Positions 32,299-40,209 of a stretch of DNA of 64,000 nucleotides are shown piece by piece. Each line of letters starts with the position of its first letter. The stretch's first letter is position 1. The stretch is from NCBI RefSeq assembly GCF_013170705.1, contig NZ_CP033334.1:3139501-3203500 (forward strand), read 5' to 3'. The stretch comes from Mesorhizobium loti. GTDB taxonomy: Bacteria; Pseudomonadota; Alphaproteobacteria; Rhizobiales; Rhizobiaceae. The translations under genes and the position numbers were made by a program. Under the pieces are notes generated by a model, which was not told the origin of the DNA, did no database searches, and saw only the letters and a list, made by a program, of their open reading frames with translations.

Positions 32299-33951
32299 AT
32301 GGCGAGATCGACGGCCGTAGAGAAGATTGAACAGAAGGGTGGTCAGAAGCCGGATAGCAAGACCGTCTTGGCCGGGAGTCACTCGAAAGAACTTTTCTTT
32401 GCCGTTGTCGGTCCGGTAGGGGCAGGCGCGTCACAGGCAATCAAGGCACTGCAACGCGTTTGCAAGTCCGGCGGCTACGAAGTTGAGCTGATCAAGGCAA
32501 GCGATTTGATCCGAACCTGGGCAAAAGATAATGGCCTCGCCTTCCCTGGTGTGGGGCCCAAGACTTTGGAAGTGATCACCGAGTTGCAGAACTTTGGCGA
32601 CTCGATGCGCGAGCACGACATGGCCGAAGTCGCCAAGGCGGCGATGCGCGAAATCGCACAGCGACGTGCAAATCGCACCGGTCAGACGTATGTCAAGGGC
32701 GAAAAGGTGATTCCTGACAGCGTCAAGCGCGTCTACCTTATCGATTCGATAAGGCACCCGGCCGAAATTCACCTGTTGCGCAGAACCTACGGTAACGCCT
32801 TCGGGCTGATCGGCGTCGTTTGTGAGGAGGGCGTGCGTCGCGCACGGATCCTCGAGAAATACTTCCGCGGGCCGGAGAAGGCGCTGCCTGAAACCCAGAG
32901 CGCCGTCGATCGTTTTATGGACCGCGACTCGGACGACTCCAACCGCAAGCATGGCCAGCATGTGACCGAAGCGTTCTACGAGGCGGATTTCTTTATCGAT
33001 AATACCCGTGACGACCCGAACGGCACCAAGAACCTCCTCGACACCGATTTGAGCAGGTTCGTTAGCATCATCTCGCATGATCGTGTGGAGCGGCCCTCCA
33101 TTGAGGAGACCGCGATGCACCATGCCCACTCCGCGCGCGTACGTAGCGCCTGCCTATCCCGGCAGGTGGGAGCGGCATTGGTCGACTCCGATGGTACCGT
33201 GGTCGCAACCGGAACGAACGAAGTGCCAGCGGCGGGTGGCGGCGTCTATGGCGAGCGTTTCGCGACGTCAAGCAGAGGCAATGACGATCATCGTTGTGCT
33301 TTCCGGGCCGAGGCATATTGCAGCAGCAATCGCGAGCAAAACGACATCATCGACAACTTGATCGAGGTCCTTCCAGAGCTGAAGAAGGTTGCGGACAAGA
33401 TCGACCTGGCTGCGCGCATCCGGAAGACTCGGCTGGGTGGCCTTATCGAGTTCAGTCGTGCGGTCCATGCTGAAATGGATGCGTTGTTGTCGGCTGGGCG
33501 CGAAGGTGTTTCGACTGTGGGTACCCGCCTCTTCGTCACAACATATCCGTGCCACTATTGCGCTAGGCACATCGTCAGTGCCGGCGTGTACGAAGTGCAG
33601 TTCATTGAGCCGTATCCAAAGAGCCTGGCCAGAAAGCTGCACAGTGATTCCATCGAGGTGACCCCGTCCGAGTGGATACCGCCGGTCGCAAAGAGCATAG
33701 GTGCCGCGCGGGCTCAGATGCGTACGGCTCAGGACGTCGATAAGGACGACGTTAAGCTCAACGAGCCTAAGGTGCTCTTCAGGCCGTTTGTAGGGGTCGC
33801 ACCGCGGATGTACGTCCGTGCATTCGAGAAGACGTGGCAACTCAAGAACAAGACAAGCGGAGAATTTGAGATGAGGGCACCAGAATGGGGTAGCGAATGG
33901 GCCACCTTAACGGTAGGCTATCCCGAACTCGAAGCAGCCTTGGCGAAATAG
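32299..33951 (+). CDS. AvcD-type anti-phage deoxycytidylate deaminase (P-loop plus deaminase domains)
   Basis: The 550-residue protein has an N-terminal P-loop kinase-like domain and a C-terminal zinc deaminase. The P-loop reads GPVGAGAS at residues 38-45, with no Lys before the Ser, a substitution I recall as usual in this family. The deaminase has the zinc-binding HAE at 390-392 and PCHYC at 417-421, so catalytic residues look intact. Homologues (AvcD/DCD) deaminate dCMP/dCTP on phage infection and deplete nucleotides. ATG at 32299 has CGGAGG upstream. Codon and base use look lower in GC than the surrounding genes, suggesting acquisition. A partner gene starts one base after its stop. Confidence 0.9.
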   Translation: MARSTAVEKIEQKGGQKPDSKTVLAGSHSKELFFAVVGPVGAGASQAIKALQRVCKSGGYEVELIKASDLIRTWAKDNGLAFPGVGPKTLEVITELQNFGDSMREHDMAEVAKAAMREIAQRRANRTGQTYVKGEKVIPDSVKRVYLIDSIRHPAEIHLLRRTYGNAFGLIGVVCEEGVRRARILEKYFRGPEKALPETQSAVDRFMDRDSDDSNRKHGQHVTEAFYEADFFIDNTRDDPNGTKNLLDTDLSRFVSIISHDRVERPSIEETAMHHAHSARVRSACLSRQVGAALVDSDGTVVATGTNEVPAAGGGVYGERFATSSRGNDDHRCAFRAEAYCSSNREQNDIIDNLIEVLPELKKVADKIDLAARIRKTRLGGLIEFSRAVHAEMDALLSAGREGVSTVGTRLFVTTYPCHYCARHIVSAGVYEVQFIEPYPKSLARKLHSDSIEVTPSEWIPPVAKSIGAARAQMRTAQDVDKDDVKLNEPKVLFRPFVGVAPRMYVRAFEKTWQLKNKTSGEFEMRAPEWGSEWATLTVGYPELEAALAK

Positions 33952-33952
33952 C

Positions 33953-34513
33953 GTGGCGAAACCGCAACTGACACTCGTCGAGAATACTGGAAGCTGGCAT
34001 GGCCGCGTCGATGGTCGCGTTGTCGCACAAACGCATGAGGTAGCCACCCGTCATACTGTCCAGAGCTTACCACGTGCCGATCAGCTTGATCTGTTCGACG
34101 CGCCTGCTCTTCCCGATTTGCGCGTTTTCGTCGTTGCCATGGATACCGTCCATGGCCGGACGCTTCAGAAGGCTGTCCTGTCTAACAAGCCTAGGTCGGT
34201 GATTGATCTGCGTTACGCAGCCCGTTTTGACCAATACGGATCCGATAGGGACACATTGTTCGCCTATTTCAAGTCGGTCGGCTCTTATTACGCCCTGGAC
34301 TCGATGCCTTGGCACGACCTCTCGGCCCGTGACTTCATGACAGAGGGCGGTGTTCAGGTCCCCCGAGTCCATCACGAGCTGGTTGAACTCGATAGAGGCG
34401 CAGTGATGTTCTTCGTTCCGAAGCCACAGCACGCCAGCATGCTCATTGCCTATCTGAATCGGATGCTCTCGGCCAAAGTCAAGAGCAGCTGGCGGATTGA
34501 GCAGGTAGGGTGA
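33953..34513 (+). CDS. uncharacterised protein linked to the deaminase
   Basis: The 186-residue protein starts with GTG at 33953, one base after the deaminase stop, so translation is almost certainly coupled. A segment RVFVVAMDTVHGRTL followed by RSVIDLRYAARFDQYG, then FAYFKSVGSYYALDSMPWHDL, faintly resembles DUF488-like proteins (a short conserved DxR strand after a leading strand), but I cannot assign the family firmly. There is no signal peptide or membrane segment. The tight link suggests it acts with the deaminase, for instance as a sensor, inhibitor or second effector. Confidence 0.75.
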   Translation: MAKPQLTLVENTGSWHGRVDGRVVAQTHEVATRHTVQSLPRADQLDLFDAPALPDLRVFVVAMDTVHGRTLQKAVLSNKPRSVIDLRYAARFDQYGSDRDTLFAYFKSVGSYYALDSMPWHDLSARDFMTEGGVQVPRVHHELVELDRGAVMFFVPKPQHASMLIAYLNRMLSAKVKSSWRIEQVG

Positions 34514-34515
34514 CA

Positions 34516-34605
34516 ATGCAATTCAAGGAACGCATGCTGACGCTTGCCCGCATGATGCGCTCGGCTCTCGCACTCGCGGCAGCTAGCCTGTCCCCTTGCC
34601 GTTAG
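34516..34605 (+). pseudogene. 29-codon frame, perhaps the truncated start of an HTH-type protein
   Basis: An ATG two bases after the previous stop opens a short frame (MQFKERMLTLARMMRSALAL) ending at 34605. The beginning resembles the first helix of XRE/ImmA-type regulators, in which an ERLTLAR-like segment is common, but nothing follows it. It may be a decayed third gene of the operon, or meaningless. It lies just before the convergent MmeI-like gene. Confidence 0.2.
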
Positions 34606-34649
34606 CGTACGAATGATGCACGTCCGTTGTCGCCGTCGTGATGTCGCAC

Positions 34650-37600
34650 CTATGCCGCCCGGAAGAAGGTTCTTCCGTGGTCATAGCTTTCCGCTTGGCC
34701 AAGGCGAACCAAGGACTGAAGCACATCTAGCACTTCGGTGACTGTCTGTTCTAATGATGAGAACGTTGCGGCGATGTCCGTCGCCGAAAGAGGCGTCTTC
34801 GCGCGACTCATGATGTCTAGTACGATCTGAGCCTGTTCCAGCCGCGCGGCGGGGAACGCTGTCTTTCTGCTCTTCGCTTTGGTGGAGAGGATCGCTTGGA
34901 TGCGGTCGCCGCGGTGTGCCAGCGGGCCGATCCTTTCGATTTGGTATTCGGGACGCAGCCATTTGATGAAGCCACGGCGCTCTTCAGCCGCCCTGATTTC
35001 GTTCAGACGGACAAGGCCATCGAGGATTTGCTCGACGTTAGCATCCGCCTGCCATCCATAGGATTTCAGAACAGCCGCGTCGAGCCGCTCGTGGAGCTCC
35101 CGCAGGATCAGAACACAGCCGCGGCTTCGCACATCTTGCTCCTTGCGGGAGAGTTGGTTACCAGCAACGACGCCTCCAAGAACATTGTAGAGCGCGGTTA
35201 GGGTTATGTCGGGATGCTCGGCAAGGACTCGTTTGCGTGTCTCGTCGAGTTCCTCAGCAATCGTGCCAATTTCGGCGCTCGCCGATGCGTTGGCGTGAGG
35301 AAACGGGAAGGGATCGAAACACTTAGATTTCACATAGACGGGGTCGTTTCCAACCCCGAGCCTGCCGCCCGTCGCCAGTGACCAAGCCACATGTACGCGC
35401 GATGAAAGTACGCCGAGAGCGAAAGCGTCATCGAGTGCCATCACTACAAGCTTGTTGTCTGGAAGGACCTGGCCATCAATGAACTGGAAGATCCGATGCT
35501 TCATCGTTTCGACGGTGGCGATGTAGCGGGGCAGACCTTCGATTGCCGGCCGGAGTTCCCTTCGTGGCTCACCAAACCACCACCATTTGTCTCGGTAAGA
35601 GGCTCGATTGTTCCGGTCCCGCTCCGGCTTCACCGTGTCCAAGAGATGTTGATAGACCTCGGGAAAGTCGCGTCGAACTTCATTGGAAGAGACACCAAAC
35701 AGGTCTATGACCATCGCTCCGCGCGGCCGTGATGTCAGATCCCTGCCATTCCGATATTCACGGATATGTTTGTCGAGCCCAGGTCGCTTTCCAACGCCGA
35801 GTTGAACGGCCTTCTCTTTGGTGATGATGAAACCCGCACCCATCAATTGGACGCCTCGGTAGCCGATCGCGCTGTTGCTAACGAGGTCGCTGGCCCTGTC
35901 CGTGTTTGCCCCAATCGACAGGTCCGCATTGATCCTGCCTTCACGCTCAACGAACTCGATCGTGGGTTCGTCGGTATCTAGGCGTTCTTCTCTCGTAACG
36001 ATGCGCAGTGCGCCATCACGTTCGCCGGCTTCAGCTACGGTCATCGCGATCCTGACCGCGGCAGCATCCTTCGACGTCTTCGTCCAAGGATGATCCGGAA
36101 TGGCGAATACAAGCGAAACTGGCGAAGTGCCCGACAGATGCCGCTCAAGAACTCGCCGCTGAAATACCTGTGTTATGGAGTTCGTCGTAACAAAGCCGAA
36201 GCGACGTAGCCGGGTTCCCTTTCTCGCAAGCAGATCGGCCGCGCGGTCCCACCAATACATCACGAAGTCCGCTGCCGGATTCATCTGTGGATTCGCGGCC
36301 CACAACGCTTCTGCGTAGCCTGCGCCGAGGCGCGCGCGAATATCCTTTCCGCCAATGAACGGTGGGTTCCCGACGATGAAATCGGCCTCCGGCCAGTCCG
36401 CATTGATTGCGTTTAGATAGACGTAGATCTCGCTCCCTTGAGTGTCGGCCAAAGGCTTGCCCAGCGCGTCGCGCTTGAGCTGCGGATGCGGGTACCCTGA
36501 CCAGGTAATGAGGGCATCCTTCTGGTGAACATGGTCACTGCTGCCCAGAACCGGCTCAGTGGGCACTGTAGAGCGTGTCCGCATGTGCCATTGGATGTAT
36601 CCTATCCAGAGGACTAGTTCGGCAATCTCGACAGCTCGCTTGTTGAGTTCCATTCCGAAGAATTGCTCCGGCTTCACCGAAATATCGGCTACTCGTGCAA
36701 CCGCCTCATCGCCGCCGATATCGTGCAATTGCTTGAGCGCTTCGCCTTCCAACTGCTTCATCCTGCGCAGGGCGACATAGAGGAAATTCCCCGTACCGCA
36801 TGCCGGGTCGAGCACCCGTACCGATGCCAGACGCCTCAGGAAATCTTCTATCTCGCGGATGGCCGTCGCATTGGAACCATCGCGGATTTCGCGCGCAGCC
36901 GCCGATTGATGGCCGATCCAGTCTTTGGTCAGCGGTTCCATGATGGTCGCATCAACGACCCTTTCGACGTAGGCACGCGGCGTGTAGTGCGCTCCCAAGC
37001 GTTTTCTTTCATCGGGATCCAGCGCCTGCTCGAACAGGGTGCCGAATATAGCCGGCTCCAGATCACGCCAATCTGCATCCGACGCGTCGCGAAGCAGACG
37101 TATTTCCTCCTCCATCAGCGGAAGGGAGGCGGCGTTCTTGAACAGCTTGCCGTTGAATCGAAGCAGCCTTTCGCCAATGCCAGGTGAATAGTCTCCACGA
37201 TCCATGTGACGCCAAAGGTCGTCGATCTCGAACGTAAACCGCGTGGGATCATCGAGGCACTTCGTCAGAAGCTCCGTGAAACCCTTCTTGCGAAGGAGGC
37301 CGACGTCCTCAACGAACATTGTGAAAAGGCAACGCATGAGAAAAACTGTGACGCTACGAGCTTCAAAGCCTCGCCCTTCAAGGGCCTTGGAGATTTCAGC
37401 GAGCCGCCCGGCAATCTCACGGGTGACCTTTGCCGTCTTCTTTGCGGGATTTAGGGATTGAGGCTCTTCCCAGACGGCGCGAAGTAGGTCTCGCGTCTCG
37501 GAATTTGCCAACTGGTCGATTTCTACGCGGAACTGCCGCGCGTCGGGAAACTGCGCATAGTGGCGACCGTGGCCGGAAAAATCGGCATAGAGTTCGATAG

Positions 37601-38084
37601 CGCGCCCGACATCGCATGCGATGATGAATGGCGGGTAAGGGTGATCAGCAGGCAACGACGCAGCATACCGTTCTGCCTGCCGGCGAGCCCGGACCATCAC
37701 GTGATCAAGACCTGATGCGGCGGTGTCAAGACTGCTCTCCGTCTCGGCGAATAAATCCGCCTGGCCTTCCGGAACGGCTTTCTTGCCGCCACGGAGGCGG
37801 CTCTGCTTTGCTTCGAGAATGAAGCAACCTCGTTTGTAGAGGTCGATCCGGCCGGCTTCCGTTGTTCCGTCTGGGCGTTTTCGCTGAACGCGCCGTTCGA
37901 ATACATAATCGTTGAAGTCATGTTCGGCCAAGGCTGGATCGGGTCTTCTTACCCCAATCACATCACAAAGCTCCGCCAGGAAAAGTGAGTAGTTGGCGCG
38001 CTCCTGGCCGCCGTCAAGATTAGACCACCGCCCGATGAAATCGGCGATCGATAATCCTCTATTAACATTTTGCCCTTGTCCCAC
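34650..38084 (-). CDS. MmeI-like type IIL restriction-modification enzyme (single chain)
   Basis: The 1144-residue protein joins all parts of a type IIL enzyme. An N-terminal PD-(D/E)xK nuclease has Asp81 and the EAK motif at 91-93 (GRIDLYKRGCFILEAK). A helical connector leads to an N6-adenine methyltransferase with motif I DPACGTGNFLY at 426-436 and the catalytic NPPF at 573-576. A target-recognition region and C-terminal helices fill the rest. It methylates one strand at its site and cuts unmodified DNA at a fixed distance. All key residues are present and the frame is uninterrupted. GTG at 38084 is the likely start. It converges on the deaminase operon, forming a defence island. Recognition sequence unknown. 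Confidence 0.93.
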   Translation of the reverse strand: MGQGQNVNRGLSIADFIGRWSNLDGGQERANYSLFLAELCDVIGVRRPDPALAEHDFNDYVFERRVQRKRPDGTTEAGRIDLYKRGCFILEAKQSRLRGGKKAVPEGQADLFAETESSLDTAASGLDHVMVRARRQAERYAASLPADHPYPPFIIACDVGRAIELYADFSGHGRHYAQFPDARQFRVEIDQLANSETRDLLRAVWEEPQSLNPAKKTAKVTREIAGRLAEISKALEGRGFEARSVTVFLMRCLFTMFVEDVGLLRKKGFTELLTKCLDDPTRFTFEIDDLWRHMDRGDYSPGIGERLLRFNGKLFKNAASLPLMEEEIRLLRDASDADWRDLEPAIFGTLFEQALDPDERKRLGAHYTPRAYVERVVDATIMEPLTKDWIGHQSAAAREIRDGSNATAIREIEDFLRRLASVRVLDPACGTGNFLYVALRRMKQLEGEALKQLHDIGGDEAVARVADISVKPEQFFGMELNKRAVEIAELVLWIGYIQWHMRTRSTVPTEPVLGSSDHVHQKDALITWSGYPHPQLKRDALGKPLADTQGSEIYVYLNAINADWPEADFIVGNPPFIGGKDIRARLGAGYAEALWAANPQMNPAADFVMYWWDRAADLLARKGTRLRRFGFVTTNSITQVFQRRVLERHLSGTSPVSLVFAIPDHPWTKTSKDAAAVRIAMTVAEAGERDGALRIVTREERLDTDEPTIEFVEREGRINADLSIGANTDRASDLVSNSAIGYRGVQLMGAGFIITKEKAVQLGVGKRPGLDKHIREYRNGRDLTSRPRGAMVIDLFGVSSNEVRRDFPEVYQHLLDTVKPERDRNNRASYRDKWWWFGEPRRELRPAIEGLPRYIATVETMKHRIFQFIDGQVLPDNKLVVMALDDAFALGVLSSRVHVAWSLATGGRLGVGNDPVYVKSKCFDPFPFPHANASASAEIGTIAEELDETRKRVLAEHPDITLTALYNVLGGVVAGNQLSRKEQDVRSRGCVLILRELHERLDAAVLKSYGWQADANVEQILDGLVRLNEIRAAEERRGFIKWLRPEYQIERIGPLAHRGDRIQAILSTKAKSRKTAFPAARLEQAQIVLDIMSRAKTPLSATDIAATFSSLEQTVTEVLDVLQSLVRLGQAESYDHGRTFFRAA

Positions 38085-38359
38085 GCGCTATACTGACATC
38101 GCGTGGTTATCAAAAGTATAATACGCTGGAATCTCACCTTCTTGGCAATTCAAGGCAGATAGATTGGCTCAATGTGGTTGTTATTCGATGAAGGACAACG
38201 AGGCTATAAGTGACCAGATAGGAAAACCTCATGGCGGCTCAGATGCACTTCAATTTTGGGGCCTTTACTCGCCCACCCCCCTAAGCCTCCAACGCGGGCT
38301 TCGTATTCACCTCCAGCGCCTCTTCGCCTCACCGTCCTTGCCAAGGCTCTCTCCGTGCA

Positions 38360-38440
38360 CGCCAACGTAAGGCGCAGCCATTCGTCATGCTCCCGCTCGG
38401 TCCGCCCGTCATAGTTGATATGGGGCGTGATAGCGGGTGG
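38360..38440 (-). pseudogene. frameshifted relic of a DOPA-4,5-dioxygenase-family gene
   Basis: On the minus strand a YHA codon run is followed, after a one-base shift, by HINYDGRTEREHDEWLRLTL. This matches, almost residue for residue, the [21 protein letters not shown] stretch of the intact dioxygenase encoded at 52513-52929, and the DNA is clearly similar over some 75 bases. Reading beyond shows no further similarity and there is no complete gene. It is a small remnant at the edge of the defence island. The rest of the 38085-38536 gap shows a possible AT-rich promoter near 38110 for the restriction gene and nothing else recognisable. Confidence 0.65.
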
Positions 38441-38536
38441 TCTCCGAAAGTGCCTTAAACTGGCAGCGTCTTCACCGGAATCGACGCATTGGAAGATCTG
38501 TGCTCTAAATTACCGAATCTTGGGAGGGGGAACAAA

Positions 38537-38980
38537 ATGTACCGGGCTGTCGCTTTGACCGCCGCGCTGGCGCTTGCTGGCTGCGCAACCACATCAGAAA
38601 TGCCACTGGCTCCGAATGCAGTGCGATTGGATACTCACGCCAGCGGCGCTCTTTTCACGGGAGCTGCCGGTGCGATCACAATGAAGAAGGCCGCCGAGGC
38701 AACACTGTCTCGTGGCTATACACATTTTCGTTTTGACCAAGCCTCAACTGCAAGCGGCTCTCGGTTTGTCGGTATGTCCAGCAATACGTTTGGGAGCGCA
38801 AATGCAACAGTCATGGGCAATACGGCTTATGGCACTTATAGTGGAACAACCATCAGCACGCCCATGTATGCTCCGACGGCCGATATTGGTGTGACCGTGA
38901 TAATGTTCCATGCCGATGAAGCCGGCGCCCAAGGCGCGTTTGATGCCAGTGAAGTCCTGAATAAGGGCGGACGGGTGTGA
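38537..38980 (+). CDS. small lipoprotein of unknown function
   Basis: The 147-residue product begins MYRAVALTAALALAGC, a lipoprotein signal with lipobox ALAGC and acylated Cys at residue 16. The rest is rich in small residues with repeated Gly/Ala/Ser/Thr (GMSSNTFGSANATVMGNTAYG), which fits a surface or envelope protein with beta-structure; CFA-type lipoproteins with a similar glycine-rich stretch are known in many bacteria. ATG at 38537 has GGGAGGGGG upstream. It stands alone. No named family is recognised. Confidence 0.75.
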   Translation: MYRAVALTAALALAGCATTSEMPLAPNAVRLDTHASGALFTGAAGAITMKKAAEATLSRGYTHFRFDQASTASGSRFVGMSSNTFGSANATVMGNTAYGTYSGTTISTPMYAPTADIGVTVIMFHADEAGAQGAFDASEVLNKGGRV

Positions 38981-39153
38981 TGGATTGAGCGTTCGTTCGG
39001 GGTGGACCGCGAAGGGATGAGTAGGTGGATGGGCCACCACCTTAGGCGCTCCAGCGCTTCTCGGATCATGCACGCCCAACGCTCGGCTTGCCCGTAAGGG
39101 CCAGATTGGTCTGCCGTGCCCATTGCCGAACTGCTTCGCGTTCCCACCGCTCC

Positions 39154-40125
39154 CTACGCCCCAACCACCCCCGCCGCCTGCGCCCGCATATACGCCAGCG
39201 CCGCAACCGCAAGATCCCCCACAGCCATCCCACGGAACACAAACGCCGTGGCCTCACCCGCACTCTCCCGCCCCGCAAAGTCGCCACACACCAGGCCCGT
39301 CAGGTCGCCGGCGACCAGTGCTGCGTCGACCATGGGTTTGGGCATTTTCTTTTCCTGTTCCAGGTCGTCGACGACGATGCGGTCGAAGCGGTGCATCGTT
39401 TCGGGCAGCCAGGGCAGGGCCAGGTCGGTGATGGCGGTGAAGTTGCCCGGTTTCAGCCAGTTGGCGTCGAGGAACGGTTCGGGCTCGGGCACCAGGGTCA
39501 CTGTCGTCACCACAATGTCGGCGTCTTCCACCGCTTCCCTTGCCGTGTCGCAGGCGATTGCTTCCAGGCCGCGCGAGCGCGCCATTTCGCAGAGCGCGTC
39601 GCGATTGCTTTTTCCCCGGCCAAAGGCGCGGATTTCGCGCAGGGGAAAGAGGTCGGCGAAGGCTTCCAAATGGCCGCGCGCTTGCACCCCGCAGCCGATG
39701 AAGGCGACGGATGATGAGTCGGCCCGGGCCATGCGCCTGGCGGCGACGGCGCTCAGACCCGCCGTGCGCTTGGCCGTCACCCAATTGCCGTCGACAAGGG
39801 CGAGCGGCAGGCCGGTCTCGGCGTCGAGCAGCGTGATCAGCGAATTGATCGTGGCCAGTCCGCGCGCGGCGTTGCGCGGGTTCACCACCAGCGACTTGGT
39901 GGCCAGCACCGGCGGAACGGAGGCGACGCCGAGCGTTGCCATGAAGTAGCGGTCGTCGCCCGGCCACACGGCGGCCTTGGGCGCGCACCAGACTTCGCCG
40001 CGCCTCTGGCCTGATATCTGGCGTTCGATCTCGTCGACTATGTCGGGCGTGGAGATCGCCAGGCGATCGAGAACCGCCGACGACAGATAGGGCAGCGTTT
40101 CGGCGGCGGGGGACTGGTTGTTCAT
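39154..40125 (-). CDS. ornithine cyclodeaminase/mu-crystallin family protein
   Basis: The 323-residue protein has the ornithine-cyclodeaminase-like arrangement: an N-terminal substrate domain (GDDRYFMATLGVA, TKSLVVNPRN) and a Rossmann NAD(P) domain with the loop FIGCGVQARGHLEAF near residue 145, and ITDLALPWLPET farther on. Family members convert ornithine to proline or reduce cyclic imines. Residue-level assignment of the exact reaction is not possible; ketimine reductase or alanine dehydrogenase-like functions are alternatives. It is 84 bp downstream of the GGDEF-EAL gene on the same strand, but a functional link is not evident. Confidence 0.9.
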   Translation of the reverse strand: MNNQSPAAETLPYLSSAVLDRLAISTPDIVDEIERQISGQRRGEVWCAPKAAVWPGDDRYFMATLGVASVPPVLATKSLVVNPRNAARGLATINSLITLLDAETGLPLALVDGNWVTAKRTAGLSAVAARRMARADSSSVAFIGCGVQARGHLEAFADLFPLREIRAFGRGKSNRDALCEMARSRGLEAIACDTAREAVEDADIVVTTVTLVPEPEPFLDANWLKPGNFTAITDLALPWLPETMHRFDRIVVDDLEQEKKMPKPMVDAALVAGDLTGLVCGDFAGRESAGEATAFVFRGMAVGDLAVAALAYMRAQAAGVVGA

Positions 40126-40209
40126 CTTGTCATGTTCCCAAGGAGATCGTCAGACTACACGATGCGCGCGGGGCCGAAAGCCTCGCGCCGCGAGCGGCGT
40201 GACGGCGGG

